Notes: generated by a model not told the origin, from the sequence alone. DNA of 64,000 bases from Streptantibioticus silvisoli (GCF_027947535.2 NZ_JAAGKO020000019.1:62001-126000); one strand, 5' to 3'. Shown: positions 41,230 to 51,659, numbered from the stretch's first letter. Translations and numbers: made by a program.

Positions 41230-43458
41230 GTGGGAACCAGGGGCAAGGTGAAGCCGACCCGCGTGGAACGGCAGGGGGGCAAACCCAGACGCCGGATCCT
41301 GCGGTGGGTCCTCGGGGGCGTCTTCCTCATCGTGCTGGCCGGCATGGGCGCGTTCCTGGCGCTCTACTACTCGGTGAACATCCCCGACGCCAACAGCGCC
41401 GCCACCGCCCAGGCCAACATCTACCAGCTGTCCAACGGCCAGGTCATCGCCCGCACCGGCCAGATCAACCGGCAGAAGGTGGAGCTGGACCAGGTGCCGC
41501 TGCCGGTGCAGCACGCCTTCGTGGCCGCCGAGAACAAGACGTTCTACACCGACAGCGGCGTGGACCTGAAGGGCATGGCCCGCGGCGTCTACAACACGCT
41601 GTCCGGCAAGGGCACCCAGGGCGGCTCGACCATCACCCAGCAGTACGTCAAGAACTACTACCTGGAGCAGAACCAGACCGTCAGCCGCAAGGCCAAGGAA
41701 CTGATCATCTCGCTCAAGGTCGACCAGGACGTCAGCAAGAGCCAGATACTCGACGGCTACCTCAACACCTGCTACTTCGGCCGCGGCGCCTACGGCATCC
41801 AGGCCGCCGCCCAGGCCTACTACGGCATCGACGCCGGCAAGCTGACCGTCGAGCAGGGCGCCTACCTCGCCGCGCTGGTCCAGGCGCCCAGCGAGTACGA
41901 CATGGCCGTCGCCGACCCCACCGAGAAGCAGCTCGCGCTGGCCCGGTGGCACTACGTGCTGAACAACATGGTCGGCATGAAGTGGCTCACCCCGCAGGCG
42001 CTGGCCAAGGCGACGTTCCAGCAGCCGATCAAGCCCAAGCCCGCCCCCGGACTGACCGGCCAGAACAGCTACCTGGTCACTCTCGCCCAGGACGAGCTCA
42101 ACGCGTCCGGCGAACTGCCCACCGCCCAGCTGGCGGCCGGCGGGTACACCGTCACGCTGAGCATCGACCCGGCCAAGCAGAAGGACCTGCTGGCGGCGGT
42201 CAAGACCCAGGTCACCGACCGGCTCAACACCAAGCTGCGGCCCAAGGACGCCAACGCCCAGGTCGGCGCGGCCTCCGTCGACCCGAGTACCGGCTACATC
42301 GTGGCCCTGTACGGCGGCGTCGGCCCCCCGCAGCACTACGAGCCCAACGAGACCCGCGCCGACTACCAGGTCGCCTCCACGTTCAAGCCGGTCGAGCTGG
42401 CCTCGGCGCTGGAGAACAAGGCGACCGACCAGGCCGGTCAGCCGATCACGGCGAACACCGTCTACAGCGGCAAGTCCGGCCGCCCGGTGGTCGGCACCTC
42501 GGTGCCGTTCGCGCCGCCCAACGAGGACGGCGCCAACTACGGCGACATCACCGTGCAGAAGGCGATGGACGACTCGGTCAACTCCGTCTTCGCCCAGCTC
42601 GCGGTGGACGTGGGGCTGGACAAGGTCGCCAACACCGCGGTCTCGCTCGGCATGCCCGCCGACACCCCCGACCTGCGCGAGGGCCCGGCCATCGCGCTCG
42701 GCACCATGGGCGCGAGCCCGCTGACCATGGCCGGCATCTACGCCACGTTCGACAACCACGGCGTCAAGGTCACCCCGACCATCGTCAAGTCCGTGGTACG
42801 CGCCGGCCAGAAGGTCGCGCTGAAGAACCCCATCGGCAGCCAGGTCATCAGCCGCGACACCGCCGACTCGGTCACCTCGGTGCTCACCGGTGTGGTCAAC
42901 TCCGGTACCGGTACCGCCGCCCGGCAGCCCAGCCAGGTGGCCGGCAAGACCGGCACGTCCGACAACAACAAGTCGGCCTGGTTCACCGGCTACACCCCGG
43001 ACCTGGTCACCTCGGTGGGCATGTTCGGCCAGGACGCCAAGACCAACGCCCAGGTCCCGCTGACCGGCACCGGCAGCCCCGACCCGCAGTTCCGCGTCAA
43101 CGGCGGCGGCTACCCGGCGCAGATCTGGGGCCAGTACACCCACGCCGCGCTGGAGAGCCGGCCGCCGCGCAAGTTCGACCTGGAGACCGACCAGGGCGAC
43201 GCCGTCGCGCCGCCGCCCAGCCCGTCGGTGTCGGTGTCGGCCCCGGCGTCCTCCGCGCCGCCGTCGACGCCGCCGTCCAGCCCGCCGCCGTCCCTGCCGC
43301 CGTCCAGCCCGCCGGTGTCGCCGCCGGTCTCCGGCTCGCCGCCGCCCGGCCAGCCCACCGGCCCGCCGAGCCCGTCCACCTCGCTCTCCCCGGGGACGAC
43401 CCAGCCGCAGTACCGCCAGGCCCAGCGCGCCACCCGCAGCGGCTCCGCCACCCCGTGA
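41230..43458 (+). CDS. Class A (bifunctional) penicillin-binding protein
   Basis: A 742-residue wall synthase anchored by one N-terminal helix (ILRWVLGGVFLIVLAGMGAFLAL). The GT51 glycosyltransferase domain contains AAENKTFYTDSGVD with the catalytic Glu, GGSTITQQYVKNYYL, and RKAKELIISLKVDQ. The transpeptidase domain has SxxK in VASTFKPVE (Ser near residue 390), SVN in DDSVNSVFA, and KTG in AGKTGTSDNNKSAWFTGY. A long Pro/Ser-rich tail (about 660-742) is exposed outside the membrane. GTG 41230 follows GAGGGAGT. Confidence 0.96.
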   Translation: MGTRGKVKPTRVERQGGKPRRRILRWVLGGVFLIVLAGMGAFLALYYSVNIPDANSAATAQANIYQLSNGQVIARTGQINRQKVELDQVPLPVQHAFVAAENKTFYTDSGVDLKGMARGVYNTLSGKGTQGGSTITQQYVKNYYLEQNQTVSRKAKELIISLKVDQDVSKSQILDGYLNTCYFGRGAYGIQAAAQAYYGIDAGKLTVEQGAYLAALVQAPSEYDMAVADPTEKQLALARWHYVLNNMVGMKWLTPQALAKATFQQPIKPKPAPGLTGQNSYLVTLAQDELNASGELPTAQLAAGGYTVTLSIDPAKQKDLLAAVKTQVTDRLNTKLRPKDANAQVGAASVDPSTGYIVALYGGVGPPQHYEPNETRADYQVASTFKPVELASALENKATDQAGQPITANTVYSGKSGRPVVGTSVPFAPPNEDGANYGDITVQKAMDDSVNSVFAQLAVDVGLDKVANTAVSLGMPADTPDLREGPAIALGTMGASPLTMAGIYATFDNHGVKVTPTIVKSVVRAGQKVALKNPIGSQVISRDTADSVTSVLTGVVNSGTGTAARQPSQVAGKTGTSDNNKSAWFTGYTPDLVTSVGMFGQDAKTNAQVPLTGTGSPDPQFRVNGGGYPAQIWGQYTHAALESRPPRKFDLETDQGDAVAPPPSPSVSVSAPASSAPPSTPPSSPPPSLPPSSPPVSPPVSGSPPPGQPTGPPSPSTSLSPGTTQPQYRQAQRATRSGSATP

Positions 43459-43510
43459 CACCCCAGCAGGGCCCGGCGTCCTTCCCGGACGCCGGGCCCT
43501 GCTGGGTGTC
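43457..43510. terminator. Bidirectional terminator, PBP / catalase
   Basis: Arms of about 24 bases (GACACCCCAGCAGGGCCCGG... and its complement) with one bulged C and a five-base loop; the stem begins within the PBP stop codon. Confidence 0.88.
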
Positions 43511-43534
43511 CGCCCGCCGTGCCGCGGCTCGCGG

Positions 43535-44983
43535 TCAGCCGCCGTTGACCGCGGTGGCGATGCGGTCGCCGGTCTCCTTGTCGATGCTGCGCCAGTAGCG
43601 CAGCGCCCGGTCCAGCACCGGCCGGCTCACGCCGTCCATCAGGTGCCCGGCGACGTTCGACACCAGCCGGGTGCGCGCCGCGTCGTCCAGCACCTGGCGC
43701 ACCATCGTCCCCGGCTGGCCGAAGTCGTCGTCCTCGCGGTGCGCGGTGTACGCCTCGCGGACCATCTCGCCGGCCGCGCGCCAGCCGGCGATGTCCCGGT
43801 GGGCCTCCGCCGAGGCCGCCGGGCCGCCGTAGGAGTTCGGCGCGTACGGCGCACCGGTACGGGCCGGCTCGAAGCGCATCGGGCCGTCCTTGGCGTAGGA
43901 GTGCACCGGCACGTGCGGCCGGTTCGGCGGCAGCTGCGCGTAGTTCGGGCCGATCCGGTAGCGGTGGGTGTCGGGGTAGGAGAACAGCCGGCCCAGCAGC
44001 ATCTTGTCCGGGGAGGGCGCGATGCCCGGCACCATGTTGGCCGGCTCGAACGCCGCCTGCTCGATGTGGACGTGGAAGTCCTCGGGGTTCTTGTCCAGCC
44101 GCATCCGGCCGACCTCGATCAGCGGGTAGTCGCCGTGCGGCCACACCTTCGTCAGGTCGAACGGGTTGAACCGGTAGTCCGGGGCGTCGTCGAACGGCAT
44201 GACCTGCACGTACAGCGTCCACGACGGGTGGTCGCCGCGCTCGATGGCCTGCCACAGGTCCTGCCGGTGCAGGTCGGCGTTCTCCCCGGCCAGCCGGTCG
44301 GCGTCCTGCTGGGGGAGGTAGTCGATGCCCTGGTCGGTCTTGAAGTGGTACTTCACCCAGAACTTCTCGCCGCCGCCGTTGACCCACATGAACGTGTGCG
44401 ACCCGTAGCCGTTCATATGACGGTACGACTTCGGGATGCCGCGGTCGCCCATCAGCCACGTCACCTGGTGCGCCGACTCCGGCGACAGCGTCCAGAAGTC
44501 CCACTGCATGTCGTTGTCGCGCAGACCGTTGTCCGGGCGGCGCTTCTGCGAGCGGATGAAGTCCTGGAACTTGATGGTGTCCCGCACGAAGAAGACCGGC
44601 GTGTTGTTGCCCACCAGGTCGTAGTTGCCGTGCTGGGTGTAGAACTTCAGCGCGAAGCCGCGCGGGTCGCGCCAGGTGTCCGGGCTGCCCTGCTCACCGG
44701 CCACCGTGGAGAACCGGGCCAGCATGTCGGTGCTGCGGCCCGGCTGGAACAGGTCCGCCCTGGTGAACTGGCTGACGTCGTTCGTCACCTCGAAGACGCC
44801 GTAGGCACCGCTGCCCTTGGCGTGCACCACCCGCTCCGGCACCCGTTCCCGGTTGAACTGGGCCATCTTCTCGATCAGGTAGTGGTCCTGGAGCAGGATC
44901 GGGCCGTCCGGGCCGATGGTCAGCGAGTGCTCGTCGCTCTCGACCGGGATGCCGGCGTTGTTGGTCGTGTGGGGGCTGGTCAT
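43535..44983 (-). CDS. Heme catalase (clade 3-like, small subunit)
   Basis: A 482-residue monofunctional catalase that converts hydrogen peroxide to water and oxygen. The active-site His is in [16 protein letters not shown] near residue 55, the distal Asn in [15 protein letters not shown], and the proximal Tyr in [16 protein letters not shown]. Length and the absence of a flavodoxin-like tail match small-subunit catalases. The ATG at 44983 follows GGGAGAG. It lies 10 kb from ahpCD-oxyR and may share peroxide control, although no GCGATA-type site is obvious upstream. Confidence 0.96.
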   Translation of the reverse strand: MTSPHTTNNAGIPVESDEHSLTIGPDGPILLQDHYLIEKMAQFNRERVPERVVHAKGSGAYGVFEVTNDVSQFTRADLFQPGRSTDMLARFSTVAGEQGSPDTWRDPRGFALKFYTQHGNYDLVGNNTPVFFVRDTIKFQDFIRSQKRRPDNGLRDNDMQWDFWTLSPESAHQVTWLMGDRGIPKSYRHMNGYGSHTFMWVNGGGEKFWVKYHFKTDQGIDYLPQQDADRLAGENADLHRQDLWQAIERGDHPSWTLYVQVMPFDDAPDYRFNPFDLTKVWPHGDYPLIEVGRMRLDKNPEDFHVHIEQAAFEPANMVPGIAPSPDKMLLGRLFSYPDTHRYRIGPNYAQLPPNRPHVPVHSYAKDGPMRFEPARTGAPYAPNSYGGPAASAEAHRDIAGWRAAGEMVREAYTAHREDDDFGQPGTMVRQVLDDAARTRLVSNVAGHLMDGVSRPVLDRALRYWRSIDKETGDRIATAVNGG

Positions 44984-45167
44984 CGGGCGTCTCTCCCAAT
45001 GGTGGGGGTTCGGGCCGCTGTGTCCTTGCTCCGCAGTCAACCGCCGGGCCGACACATCGGCAACAGGTGGACGAAGCAAAGCTAACCCGTTGTCAGCCGC
45101 CCAAACGGGAAGCCGCCCCCCGGGCCCCCGCGCCCGCCGCGCCCCCCGCGCCCCCGGGCCCGCCGCG

Positions 45168-47237
45168 TCAGGGCAGCGTCAGCTCGAACCACACCACCTT
45201 CCCGGCACTCAGCCGGGTGGCGCCCCACCGCTGCGCCAGCCGCTGCACCAGGAACAGCCCGCGGCCGTTCTCGTCCTGGATGCCCGCGTGCCGCAGCCGC
45301 GGCAGCTGCGGCGCGTCGTCGCCGACCTCGCAGCGCAGCACGTCGGTACGCAGCAGGCGCAGCGTGATGGGCCGTCCGGCGTACCGGACCGCGTTCGTCA
45401 CGATCTCGCTGACCAGCAGCTCCACCGAGTCCGTCAGCTCCTCCAGGCCCCAGCGGTCCAGCGCCCGCCGCACCAGCCGCCGCGCGTGCCCGGCGGTGCG
45501 CGGATGCGGCTCCAGGAACCAGTACGCCACGTCGCCCGGCGCGATCCCGTCGAACCGGGCCGCCAGCAGCGCGATGTCGTCGTCGCGGTCGCCCGGGCCC
45601 AGGATGTCCAGCACCTCGTCGCACAACGGCTCCAGCGGCGGCGGGCACACGATGGACCCCACCGACCCCAGCCGCTCGCGCAGCCGTTCGATCCCGGCCC
45701 ACACGTCCCGGGTCCGCGACTCCACCAGACCGTCGGTGTACAGCAGCAGCGTCGCCCCGGCCGGCGCCGGCAGCTCCACCGCGTCGAACGGCACCCCGCC
45801 CACCCCGATCGGCGCGCCCTCCGGCACCTTCAGCACCTCGGTACGGCCGTCCGCGTGCAGCATCACGGGCGGCGGATGCCCGGCGTTCGCCACCACCAGG
45901 CGGTGCGCGATCGGGTCGTAGACCGCGTACACGCACGTCGCCATCCGGTCGTGGCCCAGCCGCTGCGCCTGCTCGTCGAGGTGGTAGAGCACCTCCTGCG
46001 GCGGCAGGTCGAGACCGGCCAGCGTCTGCACCGTCGTGCGCAGCTGGCCCATGATGGCCGCCGACTGCATCGAATGGCCCATCACGTCGCCGACCACCAG
46101 CGCCACCCGGCTGCCCGGCAGCGGGATCGCGTCGTACCAGTCACCGCCGACCCGCGCGGTCTCCGCCGCCGGCAGGTACCGGCTCGCCAGCCGCACCCCG
46201 GTCGGCTGCGGCAGCGAGTCCGGCAGCATCGCGCGCTGCAACTGGTCGGCGATGTAGGCCTCCCGGCCGTACAGCACCGCCTTGTCCACCCCCAGCGCGG
46301 TGTGCGTCGCCAGCTGCGCCGCCACCAGCAGGTCGTCGCCCTCGAACGCCGGACGGTCCGCCCGCCGCAGCATCACCGCCGCGCCGATCACCCGCCGCCG
46401 CCCCCGCAGCGGCGCCAGGATCGCCCGGCGGCCGGCCGGCATCTCGCAGGCCACCAGCTCCGCCAGCGCGCCGGACGCCAGCGGCAGGTCCGCGAACAGC
46501 GGCCGCACCCCGCGCAGCACCTCCGCCAGCGGCCCGTCCGCGCGCACGTGCGTGGTCTCCGAGGCACCGCTGACCTCCGGCGCCTGCGCCAGCGGCAACC
46601 GGGTCGCCGCCCCCGGCCCGTCCGGCAGCGGGGTCTCCGTCGCCTCCTCCGGAACGCGGTCGGTGCGCCGCAGCCGCAGTACCAGCGGCTCCACCGGCCG
46701 CTCGTCGCCGACCGGCAGCGGATCGCGCAGGTAGACCAGGATCGCGTCGGCGAACGCCGGCACCACCGAACGGCACAGCCCCAGCACGATCTCGTCCAGG
46801 TCCATGCCGCGCGCGATGCGCCGGGTGGCGGCACCCACGTACCGCAGCCGGGACGTCTCGCTCTCCGCCGCACCCGCGTGCGCGCCGCCGCCGCGCCGGC
46901 CGCCCTGGGCCGGCCGGCCGCCGCCGGGGGCGGCCTGCTGGTCGCCGCCGCGGCCCGAACCGCCGCCGCGCCCGCCGCCGCTGCCGCCCCGCGCGGTGCG
47001 CGGTTTGGACCGCGGCGCGGTGGCGTCCGCCGCCGCCCGGCCGCCCGGGGCCCGCGGGTCCGGCGGTGCCGCCTGCGCGGGTACCGCCGGCTCACCGTCC
47101 GGTGCCGGCTCGTGCGGGCGCGCCTCGTCGGTCTCGCCGGCGCTGTTCTCCTCGGCCGCCCGCCTGGGGGCGCGGTGCTCCGTCACGCTGGGGGTTCCAT
47201 CCATATCCGTCCGTACGCCGCCGGGAGGCCCGTACAT
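45168..47237 (-). CDS. GAF + SpoIIE (PP2C) phosphatase + HATPase switch protein
   Basis: A protein of about 689 residues with three parts. After a disordered, Gly/Arg-rich first 120 residues comes a GAF-like sensor (about 130-310). The PP2C SpoIIE domain follows (about 330-545; [70 protein letters not shown]). Last is an RsbW-type HATPase ([29 protein letters not shown]). It would both phosphorylate and dephosphorylate anti-anti-sigma proteins. The start may be 47237 or ATG 47204. It follows the methyltransferase by four bases. Confidence 0.92.
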   Translation of the reverse strand: MYGPPGGVRTDMDGTPSVTEHRAPRRAAEENSAGETDEARPHEPAPDGEPAVPAQAAPPDPRAPGGRAAADATAPRSKPRTARGGSGGGRGGGSGRGGDQQAAPGGGRPAQGGRRGGGAHAGAAESETSRLRYVGAATRRIARGMDLDEIVLGLCRSVVPAFADAILVYLRDPLPVGDERPVEPLVLRLRRTDRVPEEATETPLPDGPGAATRLPLAQAPEVSGASETTHVRADGPLAEVLRGVRPLFADLPLASGALAELVACEMPAGRRAILAPLRGRRRVIGAAVMLRRADRPAFEGDDLLVAAQLATHTALGVDKAVLYGREAYIADQLQRAMLPDSLPQPTGVRLASRYLPAAETARVGGDWYDAIPLPGSRVALVVGDVMGHSMQSAAIMGQLRTTVQTLAGLDLPPQEVLYHLDEQAQRLGHDRMATCVYAVYDPIAHRLVVANAGHPPPVMLHADGRTEVLKVPEGAPIGVGGVPFDAVELPAPAGATLLLYTDGLVESRTRDVWAGIERLRERLGSVGSIVCPPPLEPLCDEVLDILGPGDRDDDIALLAARFDGIAPGDVAYWFLEPHPRTAGHARRLVRRALDRWGLEELTDSVELLVSEIVTNAVRYAGRPITLRLLRTDVLRCEVGDDAPQLPRLRHAGIQDENGRGLFLVQRLAQRWGATRLSAGKVVWFELTLP

Positions 47238-47241
47238 CGGC

Positions 47242-47934
47242 TCAGGCCTGCCGTCGGCAGTGCAGGAAGATCTGCTCCTCCGGCGGCACCTGGGTGCTCG
47301 CCGGGGCGTACGAGTGACTGGACTCCTCCACCACGTCGAAGCCGGCGTCCATCACAACAAGGCGCAACTCGTCCCGCAAATATCCCGATACCCGGATCGT
47401 CGTGTCCAGGAACGGAATCGGGAAATCATCCACGTCGGCTTCCACCATCCCGAGCGCCAGCAGCCCCCCGGGACGCAGCAGCGCGGCGATCATGCGCAGC
47501 GCGTGCGGGATCTCGTGGCGGGGCAGCATCAGCAGCGAGAAGAACGCCGCCACCCCGTCGTAGCGCCCGTCGCCGCCGGCCAGCGCCTCGGCCGGCCCGC
47601 CGTCGCGCAGGTCGGCCAGGTCGAGGTGGTGGATGTCGGCCTGCGGCACGTTGGCGCGGGCGAGTTCCACCATCAGCCGGGAGGCGTCCACCCCGGTGAC
47701 GCGGTGGCCGGCGTCCACCAGTTGCCGGGCGGTCGGCAGCCCGGAGCCGCAGCCCAGGTCGAGCACGGCCGCGCCGGCCGGCAGCGAGGCCGCCAGCCAC
47801 GCGCCGGCCGCCCACTGGCCCTCCTTGAGCGGGAACGCCTGGTCGTACCGCTCACCGATGGCGTCGAACGCCTCGGCCTGACCGTCGCGATCGCGGCCCA
47901 ACTCGTCGTAGTGGCCGATGACTTCGGACTCCAC
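47242..47934 (-). CDS. SAM-dependent methyltransferase (class I)
   Basis: A 230-residue Rossmann-fold methyltransferase. Motif I is AVLDLGCGSGLPTARQL near residue 58, followed by the acidic residue in VTGVDASRLMVELA and motif post-I LDLADL. The late region FFSLLMLPRHEIPHALRMIAALLRPGGLLALG is typical of small-molecule methyltransferases. The substrate is unknown. Starts at GTG 47934 with GGGAG upstream. It is the first gene of a two-gene unit with the SpoIIE/HATPase protein, which is unusual company and may mean that a methylated product is linked to the switch. Confidence 0.88.
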   Translation of the reverse strand: MESEVIGHYDELGRDRDGQAEAFDAIGERYDQAFPLKEGQWAAGAWLAASLPAGAAVLDLGCGSGLPTARQLVDAGHRVTGVDASRLMVELARANVPQADIHHLDLADLRDGGPAEALAGGDGRYDGVAAFFSLLMLPRHEIPHALRMIAALLRPGGLLALGMVEADVDDFPIPFLDTTIRVSGYLRDELRLVVMDAGFDVVEESSHSYAPASTQVPPEEQIFLHCRRQA

Positions 47935-48021
47935 GTGTTCCCCGACTCCCTGCTTCCCCGACCCAGCGTCAAGTCCGGCTGCCGACTTGCGTTTCCCTGA
48001 GTACTCAAACTGCGAAGGACG

Positions 48022-48049
48022 ATCCTATGTATGAAGAGGCGGGGGTCAA
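48022..48049 (-). promoter_or_regulatory. Promoter for methyltransferase/SpoIIE operon
   Basis: On the minus strand TTGACC (48044-48049) and TAGGAT (48022-48027) are 16 bases apart, a good HrdB-type promoter, about 85 bases upstream of the GTG. Confidence 0.6.
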
Positions 48050-48065
48050 CAGGAGGCTTACCCAA

Positions 48066-48794
48066 TCAGTTGCTTCCGCTCACGGTACCCGCACCGCCCC
48101 CGGCCGCGGGGGTGAACCGGTCCCAATCGTCGGGCAGTGCCGGCACCGGCCACGCCGGGTCCGGCCGCCAGTCCTGCCAGCCGTCCCCGAACGGCGGGCC
48201 GCCCGCCTCGATCACCCGCACCGCGCGGGCCCCGGCCGAGCGCACCCGCTCGGCGAGTTCCGCCTCCATCAGCCCGTCGGCCTGCGCCTGCGCGAACTCG
48301 TCCTCGTCCCGCCAGCCCCACGTCCGGTCCGGATTGACGTGGATGTCGAGGAAGTGGTCCTGGGAGTCCACCCCGCCCGCCCATCGGCGGCGCGGCTCCT
48401 CGAGGTTCACGTACCAGTTCTTGAACCGCCAGCCCGGCTCCCAGAACAGCCACACCGACCACGGCTCGTCCGGCCGCGCCAGCTTCAGCACCCCGGTGCC
48501 CCACCAGCGCTCCACCCGCGTCGTGCGCGGCTTGCGGTACCGGGTCGCCAGCGGTTCGCGGTAGACCGGCGTGCCGTCCGCCAGCACCGGCTTGACGCAC
48601 CGGGTGCCCGGCGCCATCCACACCGCCAGCACCTCCGGATCGTCGCGGACCACGGTCACCGGTCTTGCGATGTGCACCTGGTCGCGGTGCCCGGGCCCGT
48701 TGCCCCGGTACCGCCACAACACCTGTGTCCCCGGCCGCCAGTAGGTGTCTCTCGCGCCTCCTGGCGGGAAGGCGGTGGAAGATTCGGCTGTCAT
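48066..48794 (-). CDS. DUF402 domain protein
   Basis: A 242-residue protein. The DUF402 (FomD-like phosphatase) region holds VLKLARPDEPWSVWLFWEPGWRFKNWYVNLEEPRRR, VDSQDHFLDIHVNPDRTWGWRDEDEFAQAQADGLM, with the acidic cluster (DSQDHFLD, DEDEF) expected to bind metal. Relatives hydrolyse nucleotide-linked intermediates, but the substrate here is unknown. TAGGAT lies six bases before ATG 48794. Downstream is the methyltransferase promoter, with no clear hairpin. Confidence 0.9.
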   Translation of the reverse strand: MTAESSTAFPPGGARDTYWRPGTQVLWRYRGNGPGHRDQVHIARPVTVVRDDPEVLAVWMAPGTRCVKPVLADGTPVYREPLATRYRKPRTTRVERWWGTGVLKLARPDEPWSVWLFWEPGWRFKNWYVNLEEPRRRWAGGVDSQDHFLDIHVNPDRTWGWRDEDEFAQAQADGLMEAELAERVRSAGARAVRVIEAGGPPFGDGWQDWRPDPAWPVPALPDDWDRFTPAAGGGAGTVSGSN

Positions 48795-48800
48795 GAACCG

Positions 48801-48806
48801 ATCCTA
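48801..48806 (-). promoter_or_regulatory. -10 box TAGGAT for DUF402 gene
   Basis: TAGGAT on the minus strand, six bases before ATG 48794. Confidence 0.5.
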
Positions 48807-48887
48807 GGAGCCGCGGGCCGTCCCGGTAACCGGGTGTGACATGACGTCACAGCCGCGTCACACGGCACCGGCCCGGCCGACCAGGCG

Positions 48888-50288
48888 TCATGGCCGCGTC
48901 ATGCGCAGGACATCCAGCGCCTCGTCGAGCTGCGCCTCGGTCAGGTCGCCGCGCTCGACGTAGCCGCGCGCCAGCACCACCTCGCGGATCGTCGAACCCT
49001 CCGCCAGCGCCTGCTTGGCCACCTTGGCGGCCTCCTCGTAGCCGATGTACCGGTTCAGCGGCGTGACCACCGACGGCGAGGACTCCGCGTACCGCCGGGC
49101 CCGCTCCACGTTGGCCGTCACCCCCGACACCGCGCGGTCCGCCAGCAGCCGCGTCACGTTCGCCAGCAGCCGCACCGACCGCAGCACGTTGTCCGCGATC
49201 ACCGGCAGCGTCACGTTCAGCTCGAACGTGCCGGACGCCCCCGCCCACGCCACCGTCGCGTCGTTGCCCACCACCTGGGCCGCGACCATCACCACCGCCT
49301 CCGGGATCACCGGGTTGACCTTGCCCGGCATGATCGACGAACCCGGTTGCAGGTCCGGCAGGTTGATCTCCGCCAGGCCGGCCCGCGGCCCGGAGCCCAT
49401 CCACCGCAGGTCGTTGGCGATCTTCGTCAGCCCGACCGCGATCACCCGCAGCTGCCCGGAGGTCTCCACGATCGCGTCCCGCGCGCCCTGCGCCTCGAAG
49501 TGGTCGCGCGCCTCGGTCAGCGGCAGGCCGCTGTCTCCGGCGAGTTTCTCCACGACCGCCTTCGCGAACCCGGGCGGGGTGTTGATCCCGGTGCCCACCG
49601 CCGTGCCGCCCAGCGGGAGTTCGGCCAGCCGCGGCAGCGTGGACAGCAGCCGCTCCACCCCGTAGCGCACCTGGGCGGCGTACCCGCCGAACTCCTGGCC
49701 CAGCGTCACCGGCGTGGCGTCCATCAGGTGGGTGCGCCCGGCCTTCACCACGTCGGCGAACTCCGCCGCCTTCGCCTCCAGCGCGGTCGCCAGGTACTCC
49801 AGCGCCGGGATCAGGTCCCGCACCACCGCCGAGGTCGTCGCGATGTGGATCGCGGAGGGGAAGACGTCGTTGGAGGACTGGGAGGCGTTCACCTCGTCGT
49901 TGGGGTGCACCGGCCGGTCCCCGCCCAGCCGCTCGGCGGCCAGCGTCGCGATCACCTCGTTGGCGTTCATGTTCGACGACGTGCCCGACCCGGTCTGGAA
50001 GACGTCCACCGGGAACTCCGCGTCCCAGCGCCCGTCCGCCACCTCGCCGGCCGCTGCGGCGATCGCCGCCGCGACCCGCGCGTCCACCACGCCCAGGTCG
50101 GCGTTGACCAGCGCCGCGGCCGCCTTGATCCGGCCCAGCGCCTCGATCAGCGCCCGCTCGATCGGCTGCCCCGACACCGGGAAGTTCTCCACCGCCCGCT
50201 GCGTCTGCGCCCGCCACTTCGCCTTCGCCGGAACCCGCACCTCACCCATCGAGTCGTGCTCGGTCCGGAACGCGTCCTTGTCACTCAT
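48888..50288 (-). CDS. fumC: Class II fumarate hydratase
   Basis: A 466-residue iron-independent fumarase that interconverts fumarate and malate in the TCA cycle. Blocks seen: [56 protein letters not shown], and the superfamily signature [12 protein letters not shown] with the catalytic Ser. The ATG at 50288 is preferred to an upstream ATG at 50369 because MSDKD begins the family-typical N terminus. A second, class I fumarase is encoded 1.7 kb upstream, with only the XRE gene between. Confidence 0.96.
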   Translation of the reverse strand: MSDKDAFRTEHDSMGEVRVPAKAKWRAQTQRAVENFPVSGQPIERALIEALGRIKAAAALVNADLGVVDARVAAAIAAAAGEVADGRWDAEFPVDVFQTGSGTSSNMNANEVIATLAAERLGGDRPVHPNDEVNASQSSNDVFPSAIHIATTSAVVRDLIPALEYLATALEAKAAEFADVVKAGRTHLMDATPVTLGQEFGGYAAQVRYGVERLLSTLPRLAELPLGGTAVGTGINTPPGFAKAVVEKLAGDSGLPLTEARDHFEAQGARDAIVETSGQLRVIAVGLTKIANDLRWMGSGPRAGLAEINLPDLQPGSSIMPGKVNPVIPEAVVMVAAQVVGNDATVAWAGASGTFELNVTLPVIADNVLRSVRLLANVTRLLADRAVSGVTANVERARRYAESSPSVVTPLNRYIGYEEAAKVAKQALAEGSTIREVVLARGYVERGDLTEAQLDEALDVLRMTRP

Positions 50289-50612
50289 ACCTATGACAGT
50301 GCCCCGGACGCCGCGTTCTGTTCCCGGCGGACACCGGGTGCGCCCGATCGGGGTGGGCGCGGTGCTCACCGGGCGCGGTGCTCACCGGACGCGGGCGCGG
50401 TGCTCACCGGAGGCGGACGCGGTGGCCGCCGGACGCGGACGCGGTGCCGCCGGGTGCGGTGCTCACCGGAGGCGGCGGGTCACCGGAGGCGGTGGGCCGC
50501 CGGATCGCGGGTGCCGCCGTCCGCCGGGGCACGTCCGCCGGGGCACGTCCGCCCGGTCACGGCCGCCCGGTCACGGCCGCCGGGTCACGGCCGCCCGGTC
50601 ACGGCCGCCGGG
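50289..50612. repeat. Repeat-filled gap between fumC and the XRE gene
   Basis: About 50360-50500 has degenerate copies of GCGGTGCTCACCGGA(G/C)GCGG. About 50527-50550 has two copies of CGGGGCACGTCCGC. Both run into the 14-base array listed next. No gene. Confidence 0.7.
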
Positions 50613-50620
50613 TCACGGCC
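50551..50620. repeat. Five tandem 14-base repeats ending in a stop codon
   Basis: Five head-to-tail units of GCC(C/G)GGTCACGGCC at 50551, 50565, 50579, 50593 and 50607. The last unit supplies the TGA of the XRE regulator (50613-50615). Confidence 0.9.
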
Positions 50621-51659
50621 GCCGGGCGCTGGCGAAGGCCACGAACGCGGTCCACTGGGCGGCGCCGAACGTCAGGACCGGGCCGGCCGGGTCCTTGGAG
50701 TCGCGGACGGCGACCGTGCCGCCGTCGCGGGCGACCTCGACGCAGTTGCCGCCCTCGGGGCCGCTGTGGCTGGAGGCACGCCAGGGGACCGGGAACCGCG
50801 GGGCCCGGGCGAACGCGGTGAACCGGTACTCCCGCGCGAGCGTGTCGATCAGCGCGGCCGACTCCTGCGGTGGCAGCGCGGCGGCCCGCACCAGGTCGAA
50901 GCTCTGCCGCAGTCTGCGCACGATGGCCGGATCCGACAGCACCTGCCCGGCGCACGGGCCCTCGACGTAGGCGACGGTCGGCTGGTCCCGCAGCTCCATC
51001 AACGTCACCGAGCCCGAGGCCAGCGCGTGGGCGCCGGCCGAGAAGGGCAGCACCTGGATGACCACGCGGTGGGTGCCGATCAGCTGGGTGAGGTGCAGCA
51101 GCTGCCCCCGCATGACCTCCGGCCCGCCGACCGGGGTGCGCAGCACGGACTCGTGGATGATCACCCACAGTTGCGCCCCGCACGTGCCGTCCTTGGTGCG
51201 CAGGACCTTCGCGCGGCCCATGCGGGTGGCGGTCCTGCGGTCGATCTCCTCCTCGGTCAGGAACGGGCTGCCGGCCCGGAAGACCGCCCGCGCGTAGTCC
51301 GGGGTCTGGAGCAGCCCGAACACCAGCGTCGCGGAGAAGTCCTCGATCTTCGTCGCCATCTGCTCGTTCTTCGCCTGGTGCTGGAAGTAGTCGGGGAAGT
51401 ACGGCGTCCGCGTCGCCATCTCCCACACCCGGGTCAGGTGGCCGTCCGAGGCCAGCACTACGTCCATGTGCTCGACGTCCTGCCGGCGTTTCGGCCACCG
51501 CGCGCCGGTCTCGAACAGGCCGACGTAGGAGCCCGTGATGTACAGGAGTTTGCCCAGTTCGGCCTGGGTGAGGCCGGCCGCCTCCCGCAGCCGGCGGAAC
51601 TCCGAGCCGAAGAAGGCGCGCGGGTTGCTCGACCCGTCGATCTCCTTGATGTTGACCAT
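50613..51659 (-). CDS. XRE regulator fused to DUF5753 and DUF397
   Basis: A 348-residue, three-part protein. The XRE helix-turn-helix is at about 18-75 (EFRRLREAAGLTQAELGKLL, SYVGLFETGARWP), DUF5753 at about 100-285 (LLQTPDYARAVF, EEEIDRRTATRMGRAKVL, VIIHESVLRTPVGG). Residues 289-348 are a DUF397 domain (WRASSHSG, EGGNCVEVA, VAVRDSKDPAGPVLTF, QWTAFV). DUF397 is normally a separate small gene next to the regulator, so a fusion is unusual. The ATG at 51659 follows GGGGAG. Targets are unknown. Confidence 0.92.
   Translation of the reverse strand: MVNIKEIDGSSNPRAFFGSEFRRLREAAGLTQAELGKLLYITGSYVGLFETGARWPKRRQDVEHMDVVLASDGHLTRVWEMATRTPYFPDYFQHQAKNEQMATKIEDFSATLVFGLLQTPDYARAVFRAGSPFLTEEEIDRRTATRMGRAKVLRTKDGTCGAQLWVIIHESVLRTPVGGPEVMRGQLLHLTQLIGTHRVVIQVLPFSAGAHALASGSVTLMELRDQPTVAYVEGPCAGQVLSDPAIVRRLRQSFDLVRAAALPPQESAALIDTLAREYRFTAFARAPRFPVPWRASSHSGPEGGNCVEVARDGGTVAVRDSKDPAGPVLTFGAAQWTAFVAFASARRP

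Noticed and set aside
50360-50625. Repeats resembling a CRISPR array
   Set aside because: Units are 14 bases, head to tail with no spacers, GC-rich, and no cas genes are near.
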